The notes beneath the pieces were generated by a model. That model did not search any database, was not told where the DNA came from, and worked only from the letters and a program-made list of their open reading frames with translations. This document shows positions 1 through 6,608 of a DNA stretch of 11,972 nucleotides, piece after piece. Positions within the stretch are counted from its first letter, which is position 1, and the number at the start of each line of letters is the position of its first letter. Made by a program: the position numbers and the translations under genes. Source of the DNA: Lachnospiraceae bacterium AM48-27BH (GTDB lineage Bacteria > Bacillota > Clostridia > Lachnospirales > Lachnospiraceae); NCBI GenBank assembly GCA_003478355.1, contig QUFC01000072.1:1-11972 (forward strand). Reading direction: 5' to 3'.

Positions 1-144
1 CTTTCAGATAAATCTCAATCTCTGCTGATAAAATTTTCCTGCGATATTTCACAGACCACACCACATGGTAATTAATATTATATACACAAGTTCTCGAATG
101 TATTAAATTCTCTTTCATACACATAGTATACTACTATATAGAAA

Positions 145-190
145 GAAACGCAAGCAAAATCGAACAAACTTTCGATTTTGCTTGCGTTTC
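145..190 (-). terminator. 20-bp perfect hairpin, likely aspA transcript terminator
   Basis: The arms at 145-164 and 171-190 are perfectly complementary over 20 bp with a 6-base loop (165-170). Read on the minus strand, the right-hand end continues into CTTTCTATATAG, a pyrimidine-rich but imperfect U tract. On the plus strand the tail (AGACGC) is not U-rich. The direction therefore fits the end of the aspA transcript, about 190 bases past its stop codon. The stem is longer than needed for a terminator, so it could also be part of a mobile or repetitive palindrome. Confidence 0.5.
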
Positions 191-244
191 AGACGCTTTC
201 ATCTCGGCATTGAATAACCGAGGATTCTTGCTTATTATCCTAAA

Positions 245-342
245 TTAAAATATTCAGTGGGTGGAGTAATGGAATTCCTAGAATGCGAAGATAACGAATT
301 CCTACTGCAATTCTACACCCAAAATCATTTTAAGCTATTCAG
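245..342. repeat. Inverted repeat flanked by direct repeats
   Basis: Outer arms GGGTG (259-263) and CACCC (316-320) enclose GGAATTC (271-277) and GAATTCC (296-302). An alternative pairing joins TAGAATGC (279-286) with GCAATTCTA (307-315), with one bulged base. Two 13-base near-identical direct repeats, TTAAAATATTCAG (245-257) and TTAAGCTATTCAG (330-342), bracket the structure. It could be a small insertion or a structured 3' RNA of the aspA transcript. Function is unknown. Confidence 0.35.
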
Positions 343-378
343 CACACGCATTACCACATCTTCCAACCACACGCTTCA

Positions 379-1797
379 TCAGCTCTTAAAATTCATATGA
401 TACTCCACCTGATGCCCCGGCTGGGTCATATCCATCAGATCCAGATATTGATCCAGTTCCTGCTCGGTCAGCAGATGTTCGTCTAACACGATCTGACGGA
501 CCGGAATACCGGTTTTCATGCACTTTTTGGCAATCTCAGCGGATTTTTTGTAGCCAAGCGCCGGACAGAGGGCGGTAGCTAAGGCGGCGCTGGACTCCAC
601 CAGGGCTTTGCAGTGTTCCCGGTTGGCGGTAATGCCGGTGATGCAGTTATCAATCAGGGTCTCTACAGCACCTTTTAAAGTGTCGATGGACTCGAAGATC
701 TTATAGAAGATCACGGGTTCGAAAGCATTTAACTCCATCTGTCCGGCTTCTGCTGCCATGGTGACGGTCACATCATTGCCGATCACATTGTAAGCCACCT
801 GGGAGACTACCTCCGGGATCACCGGGTTGATCTTGCCTGGCATGATGGAGGAACCGTTCTGTTTCGGCGGCAGGTTGATCTCACCAAGTCCGGCTCGTGG
901 ACCGCTGGATAAGAGGCGCAGGTCATTACAGATCTTAGATAAATTCACGGCGCAGACCTTTAATGTGGCGGAGGTATGTACAAATCCGTCCAGGTTCTGG
1001 GTAGCGTCAAATAAATTCTCCGCCTGGGAACAGTCCGTACCACAGACCAGGTTGATGTTGTGGATGATGTGGAACAAATACACCGGATTCACATTGATGG
1101 CGGTTCCCACTGCTGTTGCACCGATATTTAATATCTTCAGCTCTTCTTCCAGATTTTTGATCCTCTGGATATCCCGCTCGATCACTGCCGCATAAGCCCC
1201 AAAAGACTGTCCCAGACGGATCGGAACCGCATCCTGAAGCTGGGTTCTTCCCATTTTCACCACGTCGTCGAACTCGATGGACTTATCTCTCAACGCTTTG
1301 TGAAGCCGCTCTAACTCTGCCACGAAACCCGGAAGCAGGTTTAAAATGGTCAGTTTTCCCGCACAGGGAATCACATCGTTGGTGGACTGGGCCATGTTGA
1401 CATGGTCATTGGGATGAACGATAGAATAATCACCCTTTTTACCACCTAAGATCTCGATGGCACGGTTGGCAATGACCTCGTTGGCGTTCATATTGGCAGA
1501 GGTTCCCGCGCCGCCCTGGATGGCATCCACAATAAACTGATTATGGAGCTTTCCGGCAATGATCTCATCGCAGGCTTTCACGATGGCATTGCCTTTCTCT
1601 TCATCCAGCACATGGGCAGCCATATTCGTGTAAGCCGCTGCTTTTTTGATTCTTGCCAGGTTTTTGATAAACTCCGGGTGAAGGGGTCTTCCTGTGATCT
1701 TGAAATTATTTCTCGCACGGAGCGTCTGCACTCCATAGTAGGCTTTCTCTGGTACATCCATGGTTCCGATAGAATCGGATTCTCTTCTTGTCATCAT
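379..1797 (-). CDS. aspA: Aspartate ammonia-lyase (aspartase)
   Basis: This enzyme reversibly deaminates L-aspartate to fumarate and ammonia in the cytoplasm, feeding amino-acid carbon into C4-dicarboxylate metabolism. The 472 residues match the usual length of the aspartase/fumarase superfamily. The three signature regions are visible: GTSANMNANEV (98-108), QSTNDVIP (137-144) and the superfamily loop GSSIMPGKINPV (315-326), whose second Ser is the expected catalytic base. Fumarase C has similar motifs, but the N-terminal RRESDSIG and DVPEKAYYGVQTLRA are typical of aspartase. The start is the first of two adjacent ATGs, with GGGAGG a short distance upstream. It appears monocistronic: a terminator lies between it and the upstream oxidoreductase gene, and a long hairpin follows it. 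Confidence 0.95.
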   Translation of the reverse strand: MMTRRESDSIGTMDVPEKAYYGVQTLRARNNFKITGRPLHPEFIKNLARIKKAAAYTNMAAHVLDEEKGNAIVKACDEIIAGKLHNQFIVDAIQGGAGTSANMNANEVIANRAIEILGGKKGDYSIVHPNDHVNMAQSTNDVIPCAGKLTILNLLPGFVAELERLHKALRDKSIEFDDVVKMGRTQLQDAVPIRLGQSFGAYAAVIERDIQRIKNLEEELKILNIGATAVGTAINVNPVYLFHIIHNINLVCGTDCSQAENLFDATQNLDGFVHTSATLKVCAVNLSKICNDLRLLSSGPRAGLGEINLPPKQNGSSIMPGKINPVIPEVVSQVAYNVIGNDVTVTMAAEAGQMELNAFEPVIFYKIFESIDTLKGAVETLIDNCITGITANREHCKALVESSAALATALCPALGYKKSAEIAKKCMKTGIPVRQIVLDEHLLTEQELDQYLDLMDMTQPGHQVEYHMNFKS

Positions 1798-1830
1798 AAT
1801 CTTGTCCTCCCAGTTTCTGTTTCTAAGCTG

Positions 1831-1839
1831 AGAATAGCA
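1831..1839 (-). promoter_or_regulatory. Probable aspA promoter, extended -10
   Basis: On the minus strand TGC-TATTCT forms an extended -10 element about 34 bases before the aspA ATG and downstream of the preceding gene's terminator. No good -35 is seen at the right spacing, so support is moderate. Confidence 0.35.
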
Positions 1840-1884
1840 CTTTGGAAAAGAAAAATAAATACTTTGAAAAACTATGACAATTCT

Positions 1885-1928
1885 TAATAAAACAAGCCAA
1901 AAACCTTATTTTTTTAAGATTTTTGGCT
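1885..1928 (-). terminator. Intrinsic terminator of the GltD-like gene
   Basis: AGCCAAAAA (1895-1903) pairs with TTTTTGGCT (1920-1928), and the inner loop can add TTA/TAA pairs. On the minus strand the stem is followed by TGTTTTATT. It lies 45 bases past the stop of the oxidoreductase gene and before the aspA promoter. The plus-strand side is also T-rich, so it could work in both directions, but no plus-strand gene ends here. Confidence 0.7.
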
Positions 1929-1972
1929 GCTTTTTTATTTTTATTAAGTTTGTTTCCATACTGTTATGTCAA

Positions 1973-3211
1973 TCACTCTGGAAGCTTCTCTTCTAAGGTT
2001 CCCTGCATATACTGGTCCATGGCGTCTGCTACCACCTTTGCGTAAGCAGTTGCCTCTACCACAGTCTTGGCGCCCAGAACCACATCTCCTGCGGCGAAAA
2101 TGCCCGGATGGGTGGTCTCACCAAACTGATTGGTCACTAAAAGACCATTGGCAGACGCCTTTAACCCTTCTGTGGTGTTGACTAACTTATCCTTCGGTCC
2201 CTGGCTGACGGACACGATGGTACTGTCGGCGTGAACCTGGATCGGAGTCTCATCCACACCGGTGCGGTTGCCTTCCTCGTCAAATAATACCTTCTGGAAC
2301 ACCGGGCCGTCATCGGTGATTTCCACCGGCTGCATACCAAAGGACAATACCGCACCGTCCACTTTTGCATAAGCGATCTCCTCTGCGCTTGCCTGGCTCT
2401 TTAAACCGCGGGCATACAGCGTTACGTTTCTTGCCCCCTTTCTCAGAGCGGTTCTTGCCACGTCCATGGCGGAATTTCCCATACCGATGATGGCAACCGT
2501 ATCGCCCAATTCATAGGAATCCGGGTTTGCCAGGTAATCAATGGCAAAGTGGACATTTCCTAAAGACTCACCCTTGATGCCCAGCTTCTTCGGTCTCCAC
2601 ACGCCGGTACCAATAAAAATGCTCTCATAACCATCACGGAACAGATCTTTGATCTCCAGCGCGCCGCCGATAGTGGTATTGGGACGGATCTTGATTCCGA
2701 TCTCTCTTAATTTCTTCTTATAACGCTCCAGAATGGTCTTGGGCAGACGGAAATCCGGAATTCCGTACTGTAACACACCGCCGATCTTATCACGGGCATC
2801 AAAGATCGTCACCTCATAGCCTTTTTTTGTCAGCATGATCGCGATGGTGATTCCCGCAGGCCCCGCGCCGATGACTGCCACTTTTTTCCCGTTAGATGGT
2901 GCACATTCAATCTTCATTTTATCAAAATATGTATCAGACACATAGTTTTCAATACTGCTGATATGCACCGGCTCCCCTTTTCTTCCCAGCACACAATGGC
3001 CCTCACACTGTTTCTCATGGTTACATACCAGAGAACAGATCATGGACATGGGGTTATTGGAAAATAACATCTCCCCGGCTTCATTTAAGTCTCCTTCTTT
3101 AAATGCCTTGATCATCATCGGGATCGGTGTCTGGATCGGACATCCCTGACGGCACATCGGTTTTTTACAGTTTAAGCAGCGGTTTGCCTCATCGATTACA
3201 TGAACGGTCAT
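1973..3211 (-). CDS. NAD(P)-dependent FeS/FAD oxidoreductase, GltD/PreT family
   Basis: This is a 412-residue flavoprotein of the family that holds the glutamate synthase small subunit, NfnB-type subunits and the PreT subunit of dihydropyrimidine dehydrogenase. Such proteins move electrons between NAD(P)H, FAD and FeS clusters. The N-terminal domain has two cysteine sets for [4Fe-4S] clusters: C12, C15, C20, C24 and C59, C63, C69, C73. The FAD-binding GAGPAG (115-120), an NAD(P)-binding GMGNSAMD near 243-250 and the C-terminal FAAGD flavin motif follow in the usual order. The length fits PreT better than GltD, which is usually longer. Neither a glutamate synthase large subunit nor a PreA partner is adjacent, so the physiological acceptor is unknown. 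The ATG follows AAAGGGGA at good spacing. Confidence 0.85.
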   Translation of the reverse strand: MTVHVIDEANRCLNCKKPMCRQGCPIQTPIPMMIKAFKEGDLNEAGEMLFSNNPMSMICSLVCNHEKQCEGHCVLGRKGEPVHISSIENYVSDTYFDKMKIECAPSNGKKVAVIGAGPAGITIAIMLTKKGYEVTIFDARDKIGGVLQYGIPDFRLPKTILERYKKKLREIGIKIRPNTTIGGALEIKDLFRDGYESIFIGTGVWRPKKLGIKGESLGNVHFAIDYLANPDSYELGDTVAIIGMGNSAMDVARTALRKGARNVTLYARGLKSQASAEEIAYAKVDGAVLSFGMQPVEITDDGPVFQKVLFDEEGNRTGVDETPIQVHADSTIVSVSQGPKDKLVNTTEGLKASANGLLVTNQFGETTHPGIFAAGDVVLGAKTVVEATAYAKVVADAMDQYMQGTLEEKLPE

Positions 3212-3261
3212 ACAGAAAATCCCCTTTCTTTGCTTTCACTTTCTCATTTCATCTGGTTACT

Positions 3262-3290
3262 ATTTTAATGCCTGGGACGCCGCCGCTCAA
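3262..3290 (-). promoter_or_regulatory. Candidate promoter of the GltD-like gene
   Basis: On the minus strand TTGAGC (3285-3290) and TAAAAT (3262-3267) are separated by 17 bases, about 50 bases before the ATG. It faces away from the plus-strand attenuator promoter, so the region is a divergent promoter pair. Confidence 0.4.
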
Positions 3291-3399
3291 GAATAGTTAA
3301 AAAAACATCAAGTATTATGAAAAGAAATACAAACCGAGCCCACTTTTCCCCCATTTCCAGTCAAAATCCGGCCAAATTGCAAAAATTTTTGAAAAAAGA

Positions 3400-3427
3400 T
3401 TGACAAATGAATTTTCCTGCGTATAAT
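3400..3427 (+). promoter_or_regulatory. Sigma-A promoter of the attenuator-metNIQ operon
   Basis: A perfect -35 TTGACA (3400-3405) and a perfect -10 TATAAT (3422-3427) are separated by 16 bases. Transcription would begin near 3434, giving roughly 85 bases of 5' leader before the upstream ORF. A full-consensus promoter suits an operon controlled after initiation by attenuation. Confidence 0.85.
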
Positions 3428-3441
3428 TAACACCAACATCA

Positions 3442-3487
3442 CCTACTAAAACAGTAGGAATTAAAAACTGCCACTCCACAGGCAGTT
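3442..3487 (+). promoter_or_regulatory. Two small hairpins in the 5' leader
   Basis: CCTACT (3442-3447) pairs with AGTAGG (3453-3458) around a 5-base loop. AACTGCC (3466-3472) pairs with GGCAGTT (3481-3487) around an 8-base loop. They lie between the transcription start and the ribosome site of the leader peptide. They may stabilise the transcript or keep the ribosome site open. No T-box or SAM-riboswitch consensus is recognised here. Confidence 0.5.
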
Positions 3488-3519
3488 GCCAGCTTTATAA
3501 GAAAGGAGGAAAAACCACC

Positions 3520-3639
3520 ATGAATACGATCTACACCGTTCTGTCTGCTATGTGTTGTTGTATGGAGTGTATGTGTTGTTGTTGTAACCATACGCTTTCT
3601 TTTGTTGTGCAGACGAATGGCTGGGTTGTATCCTCGTGA
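3520..3639 (+). CDS. Cys/Met-rich leader peptide (attenuator uORF)
   Basis: This short ORF encodes 39 residues. The ATG follows AGGAGG (3504-3509) with a 10-base gap, the strongest ribosome site of the operon. Residues 11-22 are MCCCMECMCCCC: eight Cys (12-14, 17, 19-22), all encoded by TGT, plus Met at 11, 15 and 18. Eleven of twelve consecutive codons therefore specify sulfur amino acids. The peptide ends at TGA (3637-3639), about 50 bases before an intrinsic terminator. By analogy with trp, his and leu leader peptides, a ribosome starved for Cys-tRNA, and perhaps Met-tRNA, would stall in this run and prevent termination, switching on the transporter genes downstream. The product is probably non-functional as a protein. 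A metal-binding micropeptide is a less likely alternative. Confidence 0.85.
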   Translation: MNTIYTVLSAMCCCMECMCCCCNHTLSFVVQTNGWVVSS

Positions 3640-3722
3640 GTTTCTCTATCACGATACACATATATAGATACCCCTATATAGTCAGTTTTGAGAGGTCTGG
3701 ACAACACCAGACCTCTTTTTTT
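3542..3722 (+). promoter_or_regulatory. Transcription attenuator (antiterminator/terminator switch)
   Basis: Four segments can pair in mutually exclusive ways. Segment 1 (3542-3548, TGTCTGC) can pair with segment 2 (GCAGACG, 3609-3615). Segment 2 (TGTTGTGCAGAC, 3603-3614) can pair with segment 3 (GTCTGGACAACA, 3695-3706) over 12 positions with one G-G mismatch, destroying the terminator. Segments 3 and 4 form the terminator (3691-3716). Two more hairpins lie inside the 2:3 loop: TCGTGA (3634-3639) with TCACGA (3649-3654), which contains the uORF stop, and TATATAG (3661-3667) with CTATATA (3674-3680). Segment 1 immediately precedes the Cys run, so a ribosome stalled on the first Cys codons would mask it and free segment 2 to form the antiterminator. 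Confidence 0.75.
3691..3722 (+). terminator. Attenuator intrinsic terminator
   Basis: A perfect 10-bp stem, AGAGGTCTGG (3691-3700) with CCAGACCTCT (3707-3716), has loop ACAACA and is followed by six T (3717-3722). It lies 31 bases before the metN start, so it would stop transcription before the transporter genes when the leader is fully translated. Confidence 0.92.
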
Positions 3723-3752
3723 ATACCTAATTTGAAAAAAGGAGACCCATCC

Positions 3753-4776
3753 ATGATTCGATTTGAACACGTAAGCAAAACCTTCCAAACCAAAAACGGC
3801 CCATTTGATGCTCTGAAAGATGTGCCTCGAAATTGAGAAAGGAGACATTTACGGAGTGATCGGCTACAGCGGAGCCGGAAAATCCACGCTGATCCGCATG
3901 GTAAACGCCCTGGAAACCCCAACTTCCGGTAACGTCTGGGTAGAAGAAAAAGACATCGGTACCTTAAACCAGAAGGAACTGCGAAATCTGCGGAAAGGAA
4001 TCGGCATGATCTTCCAGCAGTTTAATCTGTTGGAATCCAAGACCATTTACGATAACGTGGCCATCGCACTGAAATTAAATGGCGTATCGAAAAAGGACAT
4101 GGAAAAGCGAGTCACAGAGCTTCTGGATTTCGTAGAACTGTCTGATAAGAAATACTCCTATCCCGGACAGCTTTCCGGCGGTCAGAAACAGCGCGTAGGC
4201 ATCGCAAGAGCCCTGGCCAATAATCCTTCGATTCTGCTATGCGATGAAGCCACCAGCGCCCTGGATCCGAAAACCACCGATTCTATCCTGGAACTATTGA
4301 AAAAAATCAATGAAATGCTTCACATCACCATCGTCATCATCACTCACGAAATGAACGTGATCCAGAAAATCTGTAACAAGGTGGCAGTCATGGATTACGG
4401 ACAGGTGGTCGAGACCGGATCGGTCATCCAGGTATTTTCCAATCCCCAGTCGGACATCGCCAGACGGTTTGTGGGCAACCTGATCCGGGATGTGATCCCG
4501 GAACCGTTAGTGGAAAGTATCCGGAGAGAGACCAGAAACAGCCGCCTTCTCCGTATTAAATTGGAAAACACCGACAGCACCGAACCACTGCTCTGGGAGA
4601 TCAACCGGAGATTTGAAGTAGAGACCAATATCCTCTACTCCACCATCAATGTGATCCAGGGAATCGTGGTCGGCATCATGTTAGTCCTTTTCATCGGAAC
4701 CGATGAAGAGATCGAGAAAGCAGAACAATATATCCTTGAATCCAAGGAAGAATACAGGGAGGTAACCTTACCATGA
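3753..4776 (+). CDS. metN: MetN-type ABC importer ATPase, apparent frameshift near codon 25
   Basis: This is the ATP-hydrolysing subunit of a methionine-uptake-type (MetNIQ) importer, acting at the inner face of the membrane. The start at 3753 has AAGGAG 8 bases upstream and gives the normal N-terminus, MIRFEHVSKTF through ALKDV, but this frame stops at 3836. The rest of the protein is in the +1 frame, open from ATG 3820: Walker A GYSGAGKST, Q-loop FQQFNLL, signature LSGGQKQR, Walker B ILLCDEATSALD, H-loop ITHE, then the C-terminal NIL (ACT-like) domain that binds substrate and inhibits transport. Adding two bases (TG in the GATGTG-CCTC context, 3819-3828) restores ALKDVCLEIEKG at family length. 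Internal initiation at 3820 would lose the first beta strands. The lesion is either real or a consensus error. The last four bases overlap metI (ATGA). Confidence 0.82.
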
Positions 4777-5441
4777 TCGAACAGTATTTAGGAATTTCCA
4801 CAGACAAATTAGTGAAGGCCGGATGGGAAACCCTCTATATGGTGGGATTTTCCCTGATCATTGGATCAGTGGTTGGATTTCTCATCGCCATCGTCCTCTG
4901 GCTTACCCGCAAGGGGGGCTTAAAGGAAAACCGGATCCTTTACACCATCTTAAATGGATTGATCAACGTGGTCCGCAGTACCCCATTTATCATTCTTCTG
5001 GTATGCGTGATGCCAGTGACTAAATTCATCGTAGGAACCCGCATCGGAACCAAGGCAGCCATCGTTCCACTGGTGATCTACACCGCCCCATTTTTAGCAA
5101 GACTGCTGGAAAACTCCCTGCTTGATGTCAATGCCGGAATCATCGAGGCAGCGCAGGCCATGGGGGCCAATACACTCCAGATCGTCATTCATTTCGTACT
5201 GCCGGAGGCATTTGCTTCCATCATCCTGGCGCTGACCACCGGAACCATCGCACTGATCGGAGCCACCGCCATGGCCGGTTACATCGGAGGCGGCGGTATC
5301 GGAAACATCGCTTTGACCTATGGATATCAGACCTTTAACTTCCCGCTGATGTTTTCCACCGTTTTCATCCTGATCGCTTTTGTATGGCTGATCCAGAGTC
5401 TGGGAAATCTGCTGTCACAGAAACGCCGGACACACCAGTAA
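4773..5441 (+). CDS. metI: MetI-type ABC importer permease
   Basis: This 222-residue integral membrane subunit forms the translocation path of the MetNIQ-type importer and docks onto the MetN ATPase. About five hydrophobic segments are visible, starting near residues 20-44 (LYMVGFSLIIGSVVGF). The permease EAA-type coupling loop EAAQAMGANTLQIVIHFVLPEAF lies around residues 129-151. Length and layout are normal for MetI. The ATG overlaps the metN stop by four bases and has AGGGAGGT (4756-4763) upstream, indicating translational coupling. It looks intact, suggesting the operon is still under selection or that the metN lesion is recent or artefactual. Confidence 0.92.
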   Translation: MIEQYLGISTDKLVKAGWETLYMVGFSLIIGSVVGFLIAIVLWLTRKGGLKENRILYTILNGLINVVRSTPFIILLVCVMPVTKFIVGTRIGTKAAIVPLVIYTAPFLARLLENSLLDVNAGIIEAAQAMGANTLQIVIHFVLPEAFASIILALTTGTIALIGATAMAGYIGGGGIGNIALTYGYQTFNFPLMFSTVFILIAFVWLIQSLGNLLSQKRRTHQ

Positions 5442-5466
5442 CTTGAAATTTCCCATCATAGTATAC

Positions 5467-5499
5467 AAGAACTGTTCCCCCCACATCTGAGCAGTTCTT
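5467..5499 (+). promoter_or_regulatory. Intercistronic hairpin between metI and metQ
   Basis: AAGAACTG (5467-5474) pairs perfectly with CAGTTCTT (5492-5499) around a 17-base loop. It is followed by CAAATAAAAAC, which is not a U tract, so it is unlikely to be a terminator. A processing or 3'-stabilising stem that raises binding-protein expression is plausible. Confidence 0.4.
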
Positions 5500-5533
5500 C
5501 AAATAAAAACTCTCAAAAAAGGAGACAGCGATT

Positions 5534-6460
5534 ATGAAAAACTTCAAAGCCTATGTAAGAACCACCTTAGCAGCATCCTTAGTACTGACCACCGGACTTT
5601 TAACCGCCTGCTCCGGTAACTCCTCCGGCACCTCCACTTCCGCAGCCGCAGATACCACCACAGCTGCTGCTTCCGGAACCGCTGATACCACCGCTGCCAA
5701 TGACACCACTTCTGAGAAAAAAGAATTAAAATACGGCAAGGCCGCAGGCCCATACACCGTTCTTTTCGAGGACGCCATCAGGCCGATCCTGGAAGAGCAG
5801 GGCTACACCTTCACCGAAGTGGATTTCTCCGATCTTCTGCAGAACGATCTGGCATTAAATGAGGGAGAGATTGATTTTAACGTGGAGCAGCACACCGCTT
5901 ATGCGGAGAACTTCAACCAGGCCCAGAACGGCGATCTGATACCGATCTCCCCGATTCCAACCGTTCCGGCAGCGATCTTTTCCGCAACCGAAACCTCTCT
6001 TGACAACATCCATGACGGAGCCAAGGTAGCCGTACCAAACGATGCAGCGAACACCGCAAGAGCTTATGTCCTGCTTCAGAAAGCCGGATGGATCACCCTG
6101 AATCCGGATGTGGATCTTTCCACCGTGACCCAGGATGATATTACAGAGAATCCTTATAACATCGAATTTACAGAAATGAATTCCACCAACATCCCTGGCG
6201 TACTAGATGATTTTGACTATGCAGTTATCACAGGAAGTATTGTATACAACGCAGGAATGGACGCTTCTACCGCACTGCTGCAGGAAGATATCTTACCGCA
6301 CTTACTGCTTCAGGTTGTCGTGAAAGCGGAAAATAAGGACGCTCAGTGGGCAAAAGACCTTGTGGCGGCTTACCACTCTGATGCATTTAAAGAATACCTA
6401 GACAAGAATAACAACGGTTTATGGTATGTTCCTGATGAATTATTTGTAACTATTCAGTAG
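5534..6460 (+). CDS. metQ: MetQ/NlpA-family substrate-binding lipoprotein, divergent pocket
   Basis: This extracytoplasmic lipoprotein delivers substrate to the MetNI complex. A signal peptide precedes the lipobox LTAC with lipidated Cys26. Residues 27-62 are a Ser/Thr/Ala-rich flexible linker, and the NlpA fold follows. Family landmarks include FNVEQHTAYAENFN (115-128) and PNDAANTARAYVLLQKAG (168-185), with the conserved Arg176. The region where MetQ normally has Y-x-N before a hydrophobic strand reads PHLLLQVVV (255-263), so the Asn that contacts the methionine amino-acid group in E. coli appears to be Leu here (alignment from memory). The substrate may therefore differ from methionine. The ATG has AAAAGGAG upstream. 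The last codons (VTIQ, stop) come from the palindromic element at 6444-6580. Confidence 0.88.
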   Translation: MKNFKAYVRTTLAASLVLTTGLLTACSGNSSGTSTSAAADTTTAAASGTADTTAANDTTSEKKELKYGKAAGPYTVLFEDAIRPILEEQGYTFTEVDFSDLLQNDLALNEGEIDFNVEQHTAYAENFNQAQNGDLIPISPIPTVPAAIFSATETSLDNIHDGAKVAVPNDAANTARAYVLLQKAGWITLNPDVDLSTVTQDDITENPYNIEFTEMNSTNIPGVLDDFDYAVITGSIVYNAGMDASTALLQEDILPHLLLQVVVKAENKDAQWAKDLVAAYHSDAFKEYLDKNNNGLWYVPDELFVTIQ

Positions 6461-6580
6461 GTCTGCGCACATGCTGCGCTGACCGTAAGAACACATAGGC
6501 TAGAAAGCAAAAATCCCATCAGCGAAGCTGATCTGGAATGAATTTTTGCTCGTAACTATGAAGGTACTGAATAGTTACAA
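6444..6580. repeat. 137-bp palindromic element (MITE/REP-like)
   Basis: Perfect 16-base terminal inverted repeats, TTGTAACTATTCAGTA (6444-6459) and TACTGAATAGTTACAA (6565-6580), enclose a set of smaller palindromes. These are GCGCA/TGCGC (6465-6469, 6475-6479), AGCAAAAAT/ATTTTTGCT (6506-6514, 6542-6550) enclosing ATCAGC/GCTGAT (6518-6523, 6527-6532), and GTAACTAT/ATAGTTAC (6552-6559, 6571-6578). It has no coding capacity and fits a miniature non-autonomous or intergenic repeat element. It overlaps the metQ 3' end and would fold in the operon mRNA. Confidence 0.6.
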
Positions 6581-6608
6581 TTATTTGCAAAATAAAGGAG
6601 ACCTGCAT

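Larger units (their letters stand above)
1..378. other. Gene-free region downstream of aspA
   Basis: No convincing coding region is visible on either strand. The stretch holds a 20-bp perfect hairpin (145-190), a small hairpin with arms CTCGG (203-207) and CCGAG (218-222), a 10-base palindrome TAGTATACTA (124-133), and an imperfect inverted repeat flanked by near-identical direct repeats (245-342). All of it lies 3' of aspA in the direction of aspA transcription. Confidence 0.6.

Noticed and set aside
256..322. tRNA-like ends (GGGTG and CACCC with A following on the minus strand)
   Set aside because: It is too short and lacks a recognisable T-loop and anticodon arm.
3428..3519. Possible T-box or SAM riboswitch upstream of metN
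   Set aside because: No T-box sequence or SAM-I core is visible; the leader instead contains a translated Cys-rich ORF and a simple terminator.
3531..3848. 105-codon minus-strand frame across the attenuator
   Set aside because: It is the antisense of the leader ORF and terminator, with His/Gln repeats that mirror the TGT codon run, and it has no ribosome site.
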